A stretch of DNA of 64,000 bases from Oscillospiraceae bacterium (GCA_017538965.1 JAFYHU010000004.1:1-64000); one strand, 5' to 3'; positions 51,980 through 61,380 are shown, counted from the first letter of the stretch. Made by a program: numbers and translations. Notes: generated by a model not told the origin, from the letters alone.

Positions 51980-53140
51980 TTACTTAATTCCCGCAATAGA
52001 GAGCCTGTCGGATGCAAACAGAGCCAGCAGATCCGCATGCGTTGTGCAGGCATGAATCTCTTCATTGGAAACCTGAATCTTGGAGACATCCCCGGAGCCG
52101 GTGAAGCTCTTGGTCATGACAAGCTCCACATCCTCAGGAGTCTTCATCACGAAGGAAACGCTGTCCAGACGTTCCGGCTTGAAGTCATCATAGAGGCGTC
52201 CTTCAATGGCACGAGTCAGCACCTCGAGAACATAGCCGAAGTTTTCCTTGGCGACAATGTTGACATACTGAATAACGCCATCGCCGCCGATGTCTTCCAA
52301 GACGGACTCCTCGTTGCTGAAGCCGCCGGTCACCAGCTTGGTGTCAGGAGAAGCGGTACCGTTGATGATCGCACTCTTGAGCACGGGATACACGAATTCA
52401 ATGCCGGAAGAAAAGCAGACAATTACATCCAGATCGCCATTTCCCGGCTCCAGGAACCAAGACTCTTCCAGAGGGGCGAACTGCAGAATTTTGGTTTCCC
52501 CAATGATTTCAATGGGCTTCTCGGCAGTCTTATTATACTCGGCAACCAGTTCACGGAAAGTATCGTCTGCTGCCTGAAGATTGGGATAAGCAAAAGCAGG
52601 GAAGGTCGCTGTGGCTACCTTTGTGTAGCCCTTTTCGACCACGACGTCCATCATTTCCTGACCCATAACCGCGCCATCGCAATGGCCTTCGCAGATGGTA
52701 CCCAAATACTTGTCGCTGTTCTGAACGGCATTCGTGGGATTACCTTCCTCGTAAACCATTCGAAGATCCGTGTTGTATCCGATCACAAAGAGATCCGGAT
52801 ATTCTTCCATAATGTTCAGAAGACCGCCGTCCACGGAAGTGATCAGGCCAACAACATCTTTAGTCATTGCATTTCTGACTGCATTCAGATTGGCGTTGGG
52901 ATCATTGGTCATGTCCGCAATGACAACCTTCAGATCATAACCGAGTTCGGGCAGAAAATTGTTGGCATATGCCATGGAGTAATCATAGGACATACCTGCC
53001 GTCAGGCTTGTCAGCCATAAAATTGTGCCCTTTTTCTCTACTGCGGTGTTCCCTTTTGCACCGCAAGCGCTGCTGCAGAACGCAACGACAAGCAGCATCA
53101 GAACCAGAACGAGACTCAGAAGCTTCCTTGATTTTTTCAT
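51980..53140 (-). CDS. sugar ABC transporter substrate-binding lipoprotein
   Basis: A lipoprotein signal (LLVVAFCSSACGAKG with the lipobox Cys) is followed by a periplasmic-binding fold of the type I (ribose/galactose) family: TILWLTSLTAGMSYD, LKVVIADMTNDPNANLNAVR, DVVGLITSVDGGLLN. The ligand cannot be read. GGGAGG precedes the ATG. It lies between the two permease genes, an order seen in some Clostridia. Confidence 0.9.
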   Translation of the reverse strand: MKKSRKLLSLVLVLMLLVVAFCSSACGAKGNTAVEKKGTILWLTSLTAGMSYDYSMAYANNFLPELGYDLKVVIADMTNDPNANLNAVRNAMTKDVVGLITSVDGGLLNIMEEYPDLFVIGYNTDLRMVYEEGNPTNAVQNSDKYLGTICEGHCDGAVMGQEMMDVVVEKGYTKVATATFPAFAYPNLQAADDTFRELVAEYNKTAEKPIEIIGETKILQFAPLEESWFLEPGNGDLDVIVCFSSGIEFVYPVLKSAIINGTASPDTKLVTGGFSNEESVLEDIGGDGVIQYVNIVAKENFGYVLEVLTRAIEGRLYDDFKPERLDSVSFVMKTPEDVELVMTKSFTGSGDVSKIQVSNEEIHACTTHADLLALFASDRLSIAGIK

Positions 53141-53201
53141 TTTCTTTTGATCCTCCCAAATTTATGATTGTTATAATAACCTGCCTCAGCAGATATGTTC
53201 T

Positions 53202-54182
53202 TTAACGAGGCAACGTGCCGTACTTCTTGCGGCAGGTAATCAGAACGACGACAATGAAAAGTATCGCCTTGATTATAAATGTGGCATTATTCGGCACACC
53301 CATTATGGGGAGACCAACCGCCAGCAGGGAGTACGTAAAAGAACCGATGATTGCACAGGATATTCTGGACTTCATTCCTCCTGCCAGGGGCATCCCGCCC
53401 AGAATCAGCGCAACCATGACATTCATTTCAAACCCGGTCCCGGTTGCATCGGAAGCGGCACCGGTATAGCCCATCTGGAATACGGATGCGAGCACGACGC
53501 ACACGCTCAAAATTACATAGGGGAGCACTTTGTATTTCAACAAATCCACACCATTTTGCTCGGCGGAAACCTCATTGGCGCCGATTGCTCTTGAATTCTT
53601 CCCGATTTTAGTATAGTAGAAAAGATAACTGACGACGAGAGTTTCAATTACCAGGGCAACGATCATCAACCAAGGTTCTTTGAATATGCGATAATCAATC
53701 GTCTTCAGAAAGATGCTGCGTGTGTTCAGGTTGGTATATACGATGCCGCTGATTCCCTGAAAAACCATCATGAATACCAGAGAGGGGATGATCGGAAAGA
53801 TCTTCAGCAGCTGCCCAGCAGAGCCGTTGATCACAGCTACAAGCAGCGCAATCGCAAGAGAAACCAGGATACCGGGCAATAAGCTGCCTGTTGCGTTTCC
53901 GAGCAGCACCATCAGCAGGGCATAGACACGAACCTGCGCTCCGATGCTGATGTCCATGTGTCCCAGCGAATACACAAACACCGCACCGACCGACAGAAGC
54001 GCTGTGACAATAACATTTGCCATCAGTGCAGAAAATTTCTCCGCAGACCAGAGGCTTTCACCAAAAAACGGGGGAACCACCGAGAATACGATCAGGCAGA
54101 CAACCAGACCGCCATAAGCGGCAACCGAGGTTATGTGATGGCTGACCCATTTCTTGAAATTAAAGGAATTGTTTTCCGGCAT
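53202..54182 (-). CDS. sugar ABC transporter permease (RbsC type)
   Basis: The 326-residue membrane protein has the BPD_transp_2 helices: MDISIGAQVRVYALLMVLLG, NGSAGQLLKIFPIIPSLVF, and GKNSRAIGANEVSAEQNG (the EAA-like coupling loop). It is the first permease after the ATPase gene (14 bp gap) and completes the transporter with the second permease. Confidence 0.92.
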   Translation of the reverse strand: MPENNSFNFKKWVSHHITSVAAYGGLVVCLIVFSVVPPFFGESLWSAEKFSALMANVIVTALLSVGAVFVYSLGHMDISIGAQVRVYALLMVLLGNATGSLLPGILVSLAIALLVAVINGSAGQLLKIFPIIPSLVFMMVFQGISGIVYTNLNTRSIFLKTIDYRIFKEPWLMIVALVIETLVVSYLFYYTKIGKNSRAIGANEVSAEQNGVDLLKYKVLPYVILSVCVVLASVFQMGYTGAASDATGTGFEMNVMVALILGGMPLAGGMKSRISCAIIGSFTYSLLAVGLPIMGVPNNATFIIKAILFIVVVLITCRKKYGTLPR

Positions 54183-54196
54183 ATTATCTCCCCCTC

Positions 54197-55705
54197 TCAG
54201 ATCATATACTCGATAATGTCGGTTTCCTTGAGATCCGGTGAGCGCATGAACTCTTTTTGAATTTGATAATCCTTCATGATCATGATCTTATCCGCCATAC
54301 CGATCAGTTCGGAGAGTTCTTCGGAAATGATAATAATTGCTTTGCCCTGTTGCTTCATCTTCTCAATCAGGGAATACATGGACTGCTTGACGCCAATGTC
54401 CACTCCGCGCGTGGGGCAATCCATGATGATGACCTCAGATCCTTTGGCTTCCCATTTGGCAAAGGAAACCTTCTGCTTGTTGCCTCCTGATAGCGTGTTG
54501 ACCCATTGCTTTCCGTTGCCACACTTGATACGGAATGCTTCGATTTCCTGGTCTGCCATCTGTTTTTCATCCTTTGGCCGAATGAAACCGTGCTTCTCCA
54601 GTGAGGTCAGGGACGGCAGAACGATATTGTCCTGAATGGATCCGTTTAAAATCAGGGCTTCGGTATCGCGGTTCTTGGAAATATACCCGATCCCGCTCTG
54701 AATCGCCTGCAGCGGAGACGAGATTTCCTTCCCCTCTCGGATGACGGAGCCTTTGTCCGGCCTGCTGATTCCGTAGCACAGTCTGCCGACATCGTGCATA
54801 CCACAGCCTGACAAACCGCCGAAGCCGAGGATTTCACCTTTGTGCACGGTCAGATTCAGATCGTGAATCCGGCCATAACTCACATGACGCAGCTCCAGCG
54901 CGACTTCACCGCTGTGCGTGGTGTCATAATCCGTTCTGTAATATTTATCCCCGATTTCACGTCCCACCATCAGATAGCGTATTTTCTTAACGACATCCGG
55001 GGCCTTCAAGTCCGCTTCTGTCAGTTCCCCGACGATGTCACCATCCCGAAGAACCGTCAGAACGCTGCAATGTTCCAGGATTTCATCAATGTCGTGAGAG
55101 ATGAAGATTACGCATTTGTTCTCCTGCTCAGCCATTCGATGCATCAGCTTGTAAAGAATCTGACGCCCTTCGTGAGAAAGCGCGGTGGTCGTTTCGTCCA
55201 CAACCAGGATTTGCGTATCGTCATTTACACAGCGGACGATCTCAATCAGTTTTCGATCCTCAAAGTTATACAGATCAATGGGATGACGGCTCTTAATATG
55301 TGCGACGCCAAATTTTTCCAGAAGAGCATCCGCTTCCTGAAACATGTGCTTCATATCCACAAGTCCAAGCCGAGAGAACTCCTGTTCTCTGCCGGCGAAA
55401 ATGTTCTGCGCCACCGTGACGCCGGAAATGGTATTGGCTTCCTGCAGGATCATGGAGATACCATTGCGCTGCGCCTCGACCATGCTGTGAGGACTCCATG
55501 GCGCGCCCCGATAAAGCATCTCCCCACTGCTGGCAGATTGCATACCCGCAATGATAGAAGTGACAGTGGATTTTCCGCTGCCGTTTTCCCCTACAAGACC
55601 CCTGATTTCGCCCCGATAAAAAGTCATACTGACGTCTTTCAGCGCTACAGTAGGGCCGAAGGTCTTGTTTATATTTCTGACTTCGATCAGTTTCTCTTGG
55701 CTCAT
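54197..55705 (-). CDS. sugar ABC transporter ATPase (MglA/RbsA type)
   Basis: Two ABC domains are present. The first has GLVGENGSGKSTVTSIIAG (Walker A) and TQILVVDETTTALSHE (Walker B). The second has the degenerate loop GEILGFGGLSGCGMHDVGRL, then NTLSGGNKQKVSFAKW (signature) and VIIMDCPTRGVDIG (Walker B). This split of an active and a degenerate site is typical of RbsA/MglA. The start at 55705 follows GGAGGG; an earlier start at 55810 is not supported. It is the first gene of the eight-gene operon. Confidence 0.93.
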   Translation of the reverse strand: MSQEKLIEVRNINKTFGPTVALKDVSMTFYRGEIRGLVGENGSGKSTVTSIIAGMQSASSGEMLYRGAPWSPHSMVEAQRNGISMILQEANTISGVTVAQNIFAGREQEFSRLGLVDMKHMFQEADALLEKFGVAHIKSRHPIDLYNFEDRKLIEIVRCVNDDTQILVVDETTTALSHEGRQILYKLMHRMAEQENKCVIFISHDIDEILEHCSVLTVLRDGDIVGELTEADLKAPDVVKKIRYLMVGREIGDKYYRTDYDTTHSGEVALELRHVSYGRIHDLNLTVHKGEILGFGGLSGCGMHDVGRLCYGISRPDKGSVIREGKEISSPLQAIQSGIGYISKNRDTEALILNGSIQDNIVLPSLTSLEKHGFIRPKDEKQMADQEIEAFRIKCGNGKQWVNTLSGGNKQKVSFAKWEAKGSEVIIMDCPTRGVDIGVKQSMYSLIEKMKQQGKAIIIISEELSELIGMADKIMIMKDYQIQKEFMRSPDLKETDIIEYMI

Positions 55706-55753
55706 ATTTCCCTCCATGTACAACATCCTCAGGTATTCAACAGAACCGGTCTT

Positions 55754-55914
55754 ATTATACTGGGCAAACAGGGGAATTTTAAGGTTAAGAGTTTTTGTTT
55801 TTTTGTACAAATCTTAAATAAACTACAGGAACACTTTTGTTTTTCATATAAACGAAGAAATAGACATTAAAAAAAGTCCCTTTTGCTTGCATTCCTCCGA
55901 CAATCTTGTATAAT
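55754..55914. promoter_or_regulatory. divergent promoters between ABC operon and AraC-GH39
   Basis: Minus strand: TATAAT at 55759-55754 upstream of the ATPase gene, with a poor -35 (TTAAAA, 17 bp away). Plus strand: TTGCAT (55887-55892), 16 bp, TATAAT (55909-55914) upstream of the AraC gene. The 244-bp gap holds no gene. Confidence 0.5.
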
Positions 55915-55949
55915 GTATAATAGCTATTGTTATATGGAGGACGGAGAAG

Positions 55950-58448
55950 ATGACGGAAGAACGGCATGAGATTATTGATTTTTCCCCGAACATCCCCTTG
56001 AAGGTTTTTCTGCACAAGCTGAGCTTTGTGGCAAAGCACTGGCATAGAAGCCTGGAACTGCTCATGGTTGTAGAGGGAATTGTCGACATTTCTGTGGACG
56101 ATTCTGTCTATCATCTTGGCAGTGAGGATATTCTTTTGATCAATTCCAACAGTATCCACGAGCTTCGATCGGAGAGCGCTGTTCTGATTGCTTTGCAGTT
56201 TGATATGGCAAGGCTGAAGGAATTCGACAGTTCCCTTGAAGATGCAGTTTTTGACTGCAATTCGACAACTTGTTCGGACGCCACCAAGTTTCAGGGGATT
56301 CGCTTCGCAATTGCAACACTGTTGCATGAGAATTCGCGAAGGTCCAAAGGTGCTGAGTTTAAGAATTATTCCCTGTGCTACTATATCATCTCAGAGCTGC
56401 TCAACCATTTTCAGATCCCGACTACGGAAGCCACGCGGAAACGACAAAAGTATATGGCACGCCTGCAGCGGATTATTAAGTTCATCAATGCCCACTATAT
56501 GGAGAACTTCACACTGGCGGATCTTGCGGAAAGCGAGCAGCTTTCGGTTCCTTATCTTTCCAATTTCTTTTACAAATATATGGGGGTTAAGTTTTCTCAG
56601 TATTATACAAATGTCAAACTGGATCATGCGGTGGCGGAACTGCTCAATACGGAAAATTCGATTGAATCTGTCGCACTGCATAACGGATTTACGGAAACAC
56701 ATACATTTGTCAGATGCTTTAAGAAACGCTATAACATGCTGCCCAGCGTCTACCGGAGGCAGAAAAAGGAAGAGAGCTTTTATTCGTCCTCTGAGAACCT
56801 GAATTATCTGCTGATAGAGCCGACCAATTATCTGCACCGTTTATCCAACTATTTATCTTTGCCGAACAGTGAGAGTCTCAGTCCCTCCGCATCAGGGTAC
56901 GCCGAGGAGCTTGCAGTTCCCTCTGTTTCTGTCCTTTCTGCCGGCCGCCGGCTGAAGCATACATTCAAGAAGTTCACGTCTGTCGGGCGGGCCAAAGAAC
57001 TTCTGAACGCAGATATTCAAAATATGCTGCGAGATCTCCAGAGCAATGTGGGTTTTGAATTTATCAAATTTCACGGGATTCTCTCGGACGATATGATGGT
57101 TGTCAGCCGGGTCAACGGACAATTGCAGTTCCATTACACGTTGGTTGACACGGTGTTGGATTTTTTGCTTTCCATTGGGTTGAAACCGCTGATTCAGCTT
57201 TCGTTTATGCCCAGAGAACTGGCCTCAGATCCGCAGAAAACCATTTGTTATACGCCGTTTATTACCAGCCCGCCGCGCGACATGAATGAGTGGGTCGAAC
57301 TGGTCTCCGATTTCACACAGCATCTGCTATTGCGTTACGGGAAAAAACAAGTCTGTTCTTGGTTGTTCTGTGTGTGGAATGAGCCCGTGACGCCAAAGTC
57401 CATGTTTGGTTTTGGGGATCAGCAGATGTTTTTTCAGTTTTACGCACGGACATTCCGAGCTGTCAAAGACGTCTGCCAGGATCTTGTGATCGGCAGCCCC
57501 TCTCTGCTCTATATGGAGAATCTGGGTGATGAGACTTGGATCCGGAGTTTTCTCTGCTATTGCAGAAAGAATCAATGTATGCCCGAGTTTTTAAATTTTC
57601 ACTATTACGCGGACATTCTTCCGAAGCTCAGCGGGAGCAATTTTCAACTAACCTACGTTGCATCCTCCTCGTTCCCGAAGAACCCCGATGATTTTGCTCT
57701 TTGGATCAGAAGAATCCGAAAAATTCTGACTATTGAAGGCTTGGAAGATCTGCCTCTGTATCTGACAGAGTGGAATCTGACGCTTTCCCATCGAAATTTG
57801 ATTAACGATACCTGTTTTAAATCCTGCTGGGTTCTGCGGAATCTTCTGCAGAACTACGATAAGCTGGACAGCTTTGGCTACTGGAGCCTGACGGATCTTT
57901 TGGAAGAAAACGCGCTGCCAGATGGCCTGTTTCACGGCGGCTTGGGCATTTACACAATGAACGGAATCCGTAAAAACGTGTTTTATGCATTTCAATTTGC
58001 GAATATGCTTGGGAATGAACTGCTGGCTTCTGGAGAAGGATACTTTATCACCCGTAGCGAGGACAAATACCAGATCATCACATACAACTATATTCATTAC
58101 GGGGATCTTTTTGCTTCCGGTGAAATGTTTGATGTCACGGAAACCACCCGGTATACGCCGTTTGACATGACACGAGGGATGCACTTTACTGTCGATCTCA
58201 AGGATGTTGAAAACGGGAGCTATGAGGTCAGGGAATATTTTGTGAACCGTGTACATGGTAGCTCTTATGATATCTGGCTGCAGACAGGAGCGGCTCCTCT
58301 GGGGGCAGAAGAGCCGCTGATTCTGCGAGATCTGAGCGCACCGGGACTTCATAGAGAGATACGTCTGGCCAAAGATAGAAAGCTTTCCTACAGCGCAAGT
58401 TTGGAACCACTGGAGATTAGAATCGCCGAAATAAAACGCATTGTCTGA
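55950..58448 (+). CDS. AraC-family regulator fused to a GH39-like domain
   Basis: The 832-residue protein has an N-terminal cupin (HWHRSLELLMVVEGIVDISV), an AraC helix-turn-helix pair at about 175-270 (LADLAESEQLSVPYLSNFF, SIESVALHNGFTETHTFVR), and a C-terminal GH39-like TIM barrel with WNEP (Glu478, the acid/base position) and LTEWN (Glu607, the nucleophile position), so it may be active or a sugar sensor. It is divergent from the ABC/GH3 operon and is likely its regulator. Confidence 0.87.
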   Translation: MTEERHEIIDFSPNIPLKVFLHKLSFVAKHWHRSLELLMVVEGIVDISVDDSVYHLGSEDILLINSNSIHELRSESAVLIALQFDMARLKEFDSSLEDAVFDCNSTTCSDATKFQGIRFAIATLLHENSRRSKGAEFKNYSLCYYIISELLNHFQIPTTEATRKRQKYMARLQRIIKFINAHYMENFTLADLAESEQLSVPYLSNFFYKYMGVKFSQYYTNVKLDHAVAELLNTENSIESVALHNGFTETHTFVRCFKKRYNMLPSVYRRQKKEESFYSSSENLNYLLIEPTNYLHRLSNYLSLPNSESLSPSASGYAEELAVPSVSVLSAGRRLKHTFKKFTSVGRAKELLNADIQNMLRDLQSNVGFEFIKFHGILSDDMMVVSRVNGQLQFHYTLVDTVLDFLLSIGLKPLIQLSFMPRELASDPQKTICYTPFITSPPRDMNEWVELVSDFTQHLLLRYGKKQVCSWLFCVWNEPVTPKSMFGFGDQQMFFQFYARTFRAVKDVCQDLVIGSPSLLYMENLGDETWIRSFLCYCRKNQCMPEFLNFHYYADILPKLSGSNFQLTYVASSSFPKNPDDFALWIRRIRKILTIEGLEDLPLYLTEWNLTLSHRNLINDTCFKSCWVLRNLLQNYDKLDSFGYWSLTDLLEENALPDGLFHGGLGIYTMNGIRKNVFYAFQFANMLGNELLASGEGYFITRSEDKYQIITYNYIHYGDLFASGEMFDVTETTRYTPFDMTRGMHFTVDLKDVENGSYEVREYFVNRVHGSSYDIWLQTGAAPLGAEEPLILRDLSAPGLHREIRLAKDRKLSYSASLEPLEIRIAEIKRIV

Positions 58449-58468
58449 AAATGAGAACGCGTTGGGAG

Positions 58469-59110
58469 TTATGAAATCAAGAGCCGTTTTAAATCGGAAA
58501 ACTCCTTGATTGGCCAGGTGACATGCCCGTGCCCTGCGGCCTCTCCCAAGCCGGCCGAATAGAAACCTCCGTCGTAGGCTGCTTGAATGCCGGCCTTTGC
58601 GTCCTCAACAACGAGGCAGTTTTCCGGCCGTTCATGAAGCATCTCTGCTGCTTTCAGGAAAACTTCAGGGTCAGGTTTAGAACGCGTGATATTAGTCCCG
58701 TCTGAAATCGCATCAAAAAACTGCGCAAGGCCAATACGGGACAAAATCAATTTCGTGTTCTTGCTGCTGGAACCAATGGCCATTCTGTATCCGGCAGCGC
58801 GTAAGGCTTCCAGTGTTTCACGAACTTCGTCGGATAGATCGGAGGTGCTCATCTGATTGAGCAGCTTCACATAGATCCCGTTCTTTTCTTCGGCAAAGAT
58901 TGATTTTTCCTCCTCGGAGTATTCCTTACTGGATTGCTCCAGAATGATGTTTAAGCTGTCCATCCGACTGACTCCGCGCAGACGGTTATTGATCTTCTCA
59001 TCAAAATAGATGCCAAGCCGGTCGGCCAACTGCTTCCACGCCTGATAATGGTACCTGTCAGTGAAGCAAATTACACCATCCAGATCAAAAATAATTGCCC
59101 GTATATTCAC
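58469..59110 (-). CDS. pgmB: beta-phosphoglucomutase-like HAD hydrolase
   Basis: Motif I is IIFDLDGVICFTDRYHYQAW with both Asp residues, motif II is MAIGSSSKNTKLIL, and motif III/IV is RSKPDPEVFLKAA with VVEDAKAGIQAA. The helical cap has RLRGVSRMDSLNIIL, the typical substrate loop of beta-phosphoglucomutases. It converts beta-glucose-1-phosphate to glucose-6-phosphate. A phosphorylase is not seen nearby. It is convergent to the AraC-GH39 gene. Confidence 0.88.
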   Translation of the reverse strand: MNIRAIIFDLDGVICFTDRYHYQAWKQLADRLGIYFDEKINNRLRGVSRMDSLNIILEQSSKEYSEEEKSIFAEEKNGIYVKLLNQMSTSDLSDEVRETLEALRAAGYRMAIGSSSKNTKLILSRIGLAQFFDAISDGTNITRSKPDPEVFLKAAEMLHERPENCLVVEDAKAGIQAAYDGGFYSAGLGEAAGHGHVTWPIKEFSDLKRLLIS

Positions 59111-59214
59111 AGTCCGTACTCCTTTTCTGTTTGCTCGGCGTTACCGGCATAGAAATTATACCTGCTGGAGAGTGCGCTGATAACGGCGCAATTTACGTTC
59201 TGAATGTACAATAA

Positions 59215-59465
59215 TTAAGGTTTGCGTATGCGCGCATTCTTCATTGCGTTTCAAAGCTGCGCTGTCCTCAATGATCATCTGCTTTCGTGATACCCTGCTT
59301 TCTGAGAGTTCTTCCGACATTTCCAGATTGCATTTCTTCGCAAGGGGAAGGTGCGATCTTCTCCAGATTTGAAAAACAAGCCATCATCCCAGTTGTATCT
59401 CCAGTTAAGCGAACAGGCATTTCAACAATTGTCACATCCGCTGATCCATTCCTTCAGCATCTTAT
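59215..59465 (-). pseudogene. decayed QueG-like gene fragment
   Basis: On the minus strand from 59460 a frame reads LKEWISGCDNC, stop, NACSLNWRYNWDDG, which lines up with EEWICGCDNCQDACPYNRKHNWDEG in the QueG-like protein at 36609-37568. After a shift, SNLEKIAPSPCEEM and LRKQGITKADDH match its SNLEEIAAKLVPEK and EQQIIPKTADHL, and after another shift IEDSAALKRNEECA matches GDSAVLRHSAERA. So at least one stop and two frame shifts broke it. Only the C-terminal cluster and tail remain. Confidence 0.75.
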
Positions 59466-59587
59466 CTTGTAATAGAGCAAATACCGCGGTCAATCATAAT
59501 CATTGTCTATTTCGGGAAATAGAGTTTAACGATCTTTCTTCGCAGATCGTGCAGTGAAAATCTGACACAAAAAATTTCAAATTCATC

Positions 59588-59636
59588 TTGACACGGACTG
59601 TTTCGCGTGATATATTCTTGCCATCGAAACAGTCCG
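59588..59636 (+). promoter_or_regulatory. consensus promoter with 12-bp inverted-repeat operator (LexA-like gene)
   Basis: TTGACA (59588-59593), 17 bp, TATATT (59611-59616). A perfect inverted repeat, CGGACTGTTTCG (59594-59605) and CGAAACAGTCCG (59625-59636), brackets the -10 box. One arm fills the spacer and the other covers the start region, so binding would block transcription; autoregulation by the LexA-like protein is likely. Confidence 0.7.
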
Positions 59637-59654
59637 TTTTACTTTGGAGGTCTT

Positions 59655-60260
59655 ATGAAGAAGGACGAAACGAAAAAAGTTGTGATCGCGGACTATATCA
59701 ATGCGTTTTACTACGAACATGACAAAGTTCCCAGCGTGCGCGAGATAGAAGCCGGAACGGGCATTCCGTATGCGACGGTGCACCGCTATCTTGTCGCCAT
59801 GCAGGAAGCAGGCGAAGTGACTTACAACGGCTATCGCAGCGCACGCACAAAAGAGATGAACGAGGTCTCGCCCATTCACGGCATTTCTGTACTCGGAACC
59901 GTCGCTTGTGGTCCTGGTCAGGAGGAAGAACAGCGCTTTATCGAGACGATCCGTATGCCGGAGTCGCTGGTGGAAAAGGGAGATTACTTTGCTCTGATCG
60001 CCAAAGGCGAGAGCATGATCGGTGCAGGCATTTTTCCCGGAGATTATATTTTTGTCAAACGTCAGCAGACAGCCAACGAGGGCGATCTTGTGATCGCACT
60101 CTTCGACGGAAAGAATAATTTGAAGGAGCTCGGCTTCGATGCGAAGAACAAAAAATACATTTTACATTCCTGTAATCCCGACATGGAAGCCTACCCGGAT
60201 ATTATCGTGGACGAGCTGCAAATCCAGGGAATCGTGAAAGGCTCGTATCATAAGCATTGA
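59655..60260 (+). CDS. LexA-like S24 autocleaving repressor
   Basis: The N-terminal winged-helix reads IADYINAFYYEHDKVPSVRE, then GIPYATVHRYLVAMQEAG. The C-terminal S24 peptidase has ALIAKGESMIGAGIFPGD with Ser120 and LVIALFDGKNNLKELGF with Lys157. The cleavage site is VACGPG (Cys85-Gly86). This indicates RecA-triggered self-cleavage as in LexA. The recognition helix is divergent from canonical LexA, so it may control this element region rather than the SOS regulon. The start at 59655 has GGAGG upstream. Confidence 0.85.
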   Translation: MKKDETKKVVIADYINAFYYEHDKVPSVREIEAGTGIPYATVHRYLVAMQEAGEVTYNGYRSARTKEMNEVSPIHGISVLGTVACGPGQEEEQRFIETIRMPESLVEKGDYFALIAKGESMIGAGIFPGDYIFVKRQQTANEGDLVIALFDGKNNLKELGFDAKNKKYILHSCNPDMEAYPDIIVDELQIQGIVKGSYHKH

Positions 60261-60282
60261 TCGCGGAGGTAAAAGAAAGAGA

Positions 60283-60555
60283 TTGAAAAACAGCATAGCG
60301 AATAATCGCCTCCGACTCCCGTCCTTCGATTGTCCAAATAAAGAATGCCATGCAAAAAATCTTGTGTTCGCGGTCAGTCGTGAAGCGAAAAACGAAACTG
60401 AACTGATCCCGCTGGAATATATTTCAGAGGATACGCCTGTAGATTTTGCGGTAGTATGTCCGAAGTGCAAGAGAAAATACGTTTTGTATCGACACCGGGA
60501 AACGCCGATCATTCCTCTCAGCGCCCTGCCTCTTTACAGCAGGATCGCAACATAA
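60283..60555 (+). CDS. small zinc-ribbon protein
   Basis: The 90-residue frame starts at TTG (60283), 13 nt after GGAGG, which is a long spacing. It has FDCPNKECHAKNLVF and VVCPKCKRKYVLYRH, two Cys pairs of a treble-clef or zinc-ribbon fold. It follows the LexA-like gene by 22 bp and is followed by a strong terminator, so it is probably part of that transcript. Function unknown. Confidence 0.6.
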   Translation: MKNSIANNRLRLPSFDCPNKECHAKNLVFAVSREAKNETELIPLEYISEDTPVDFAVVCPKCKRKYVLYRHRETPIIPLSALPLYSRIAT

Positions 60556-60609
60556 AAACAAAATACTTTGGCATAGTGAGCCGTCCTCCCACCCGTGAAT
60601 GTGGAAGCA

Positions 60610-60694
60610 AAGGGCAGGTATCAAGTCCAAAAAAGAATCACGCAGCAGCAGAACTGCGCGTGATCTTTGGCTTGATGCCTGCCCTTCTTTTTTT
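60610..60694 (+). terminator. long hairpin terminator
   Basis: AAGGGCAGGTATCAAG (60610-60625) pairs with CTTGATGCCTGCCCTT (60671-60686) over 16 bp with one G-U; an inner stem uses ATCACGC and GCGTGAT. It is followed by CTTTTTTT. It ends the LexA-like/zinc-ribbon transcript. Confidence 0.75.
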
Positions 60695-60765
60695 ATCAGT
60701 TTTGCTAAAAATGAATCACGTACGAAATGCAAAACTGAAAAAGTGCGGCCACAGGGTGGCGTTCA

Positions 60766-60856
60766 GATACTAAGAGCAAGTATCGACCGGTGGCCCAAAT
60801 TTCAGAATTTGCTCCTTCGGTCCCGGTCAGAACTTGTTGGGGAGTGCCTTCCCCAA
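60766..60856. other. oriT-like region with inverted repeats
   Basis: Upstream of MobC lie GATACT/AGTATC (60766-60784), GACCGG/CCGGTC (60785-60828), CAAATT/AATTTG (60796-60111 in the same order, at 60796-60811) and TTGGGGA/TCCCCAA (60837-60856). Position, directly upstream of mobC and the relaxase, fits a transfer origin; no nick site is proven. The gap 60556-60909 holds this and the terminator. Confidence 0.45.
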
Positions 60857-60909
60857 ACCCAGCAGAACGAAAGAGACGATCATTTTTTCTCACACGGAGG
60901 TGATCAAAA

Positions 60910-61380
60910 ATGCGAGGAACATACGATACGCCCAAGCGCAGTCATGTCATCAAGACGCGCCTGGACGATGACGAGTACGAATTCTTTTTGCGGAAGTGCA
61001 AGGTTTACGGAATGAATCAATCGGAGATGATCCGCGCTTCCTTGGATAAGCTCGTTATCAACCCCGTGATCAAATTCTCGCCGGTGAACAAAGAACTTTT
61101 ATCAAAAATCGACGAGCTGATCACCGAGGGAAAACGCATCGGGAACAATCTCAATCAGATCGCTCGCGCTCTCAATTCCGGTTATCCCGATCAATCTCTT
61201 GATGCAGATATCCGCCGCGCGCTCGGCGATCTGGCGGAATGGAAATACAGGATTTTGCAGGAGGTGGGAAGCGCCATTGGCAACGATCAAACATTTGAGC
61301 TCGAAAAACTCGGACCTCGGGGCCGCCGAGCGTTACTTGATCTTTCAGCACAACGAGAGCAACAACAAACCGGTTCTTGA
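60910..61380 (+). CDS. mobC: MobC-like relaxosome protein
   Basis: The 156-residue protein reads SHVIKTRLDDDEYEFFLRKC (RHH-like N-terminus), then EMIRASLDKL, and GNNLNQIARALNSGYPD (the conserved GNNLNQIAR of MobC). MobC proteins help the relaxase open oriT. GGAGG lies before the ATG. The 3' end overlaps the relaxase gene by about 100 bp. Confidence 0.85.
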   Translation: MRGTYDTPKRSHVIKTRLDDDEYEFFLRKCKVYGMNQSEMIRASLDKLVINPVIKFSPVNKELLSKIDELITEGKRIGNNLNQIARALNSGYPDQSLDADIRRALGDLAEWKYRILQEVGSAIGNDQTFELEKLGPRGRRALLDLSAQREQQQTGS

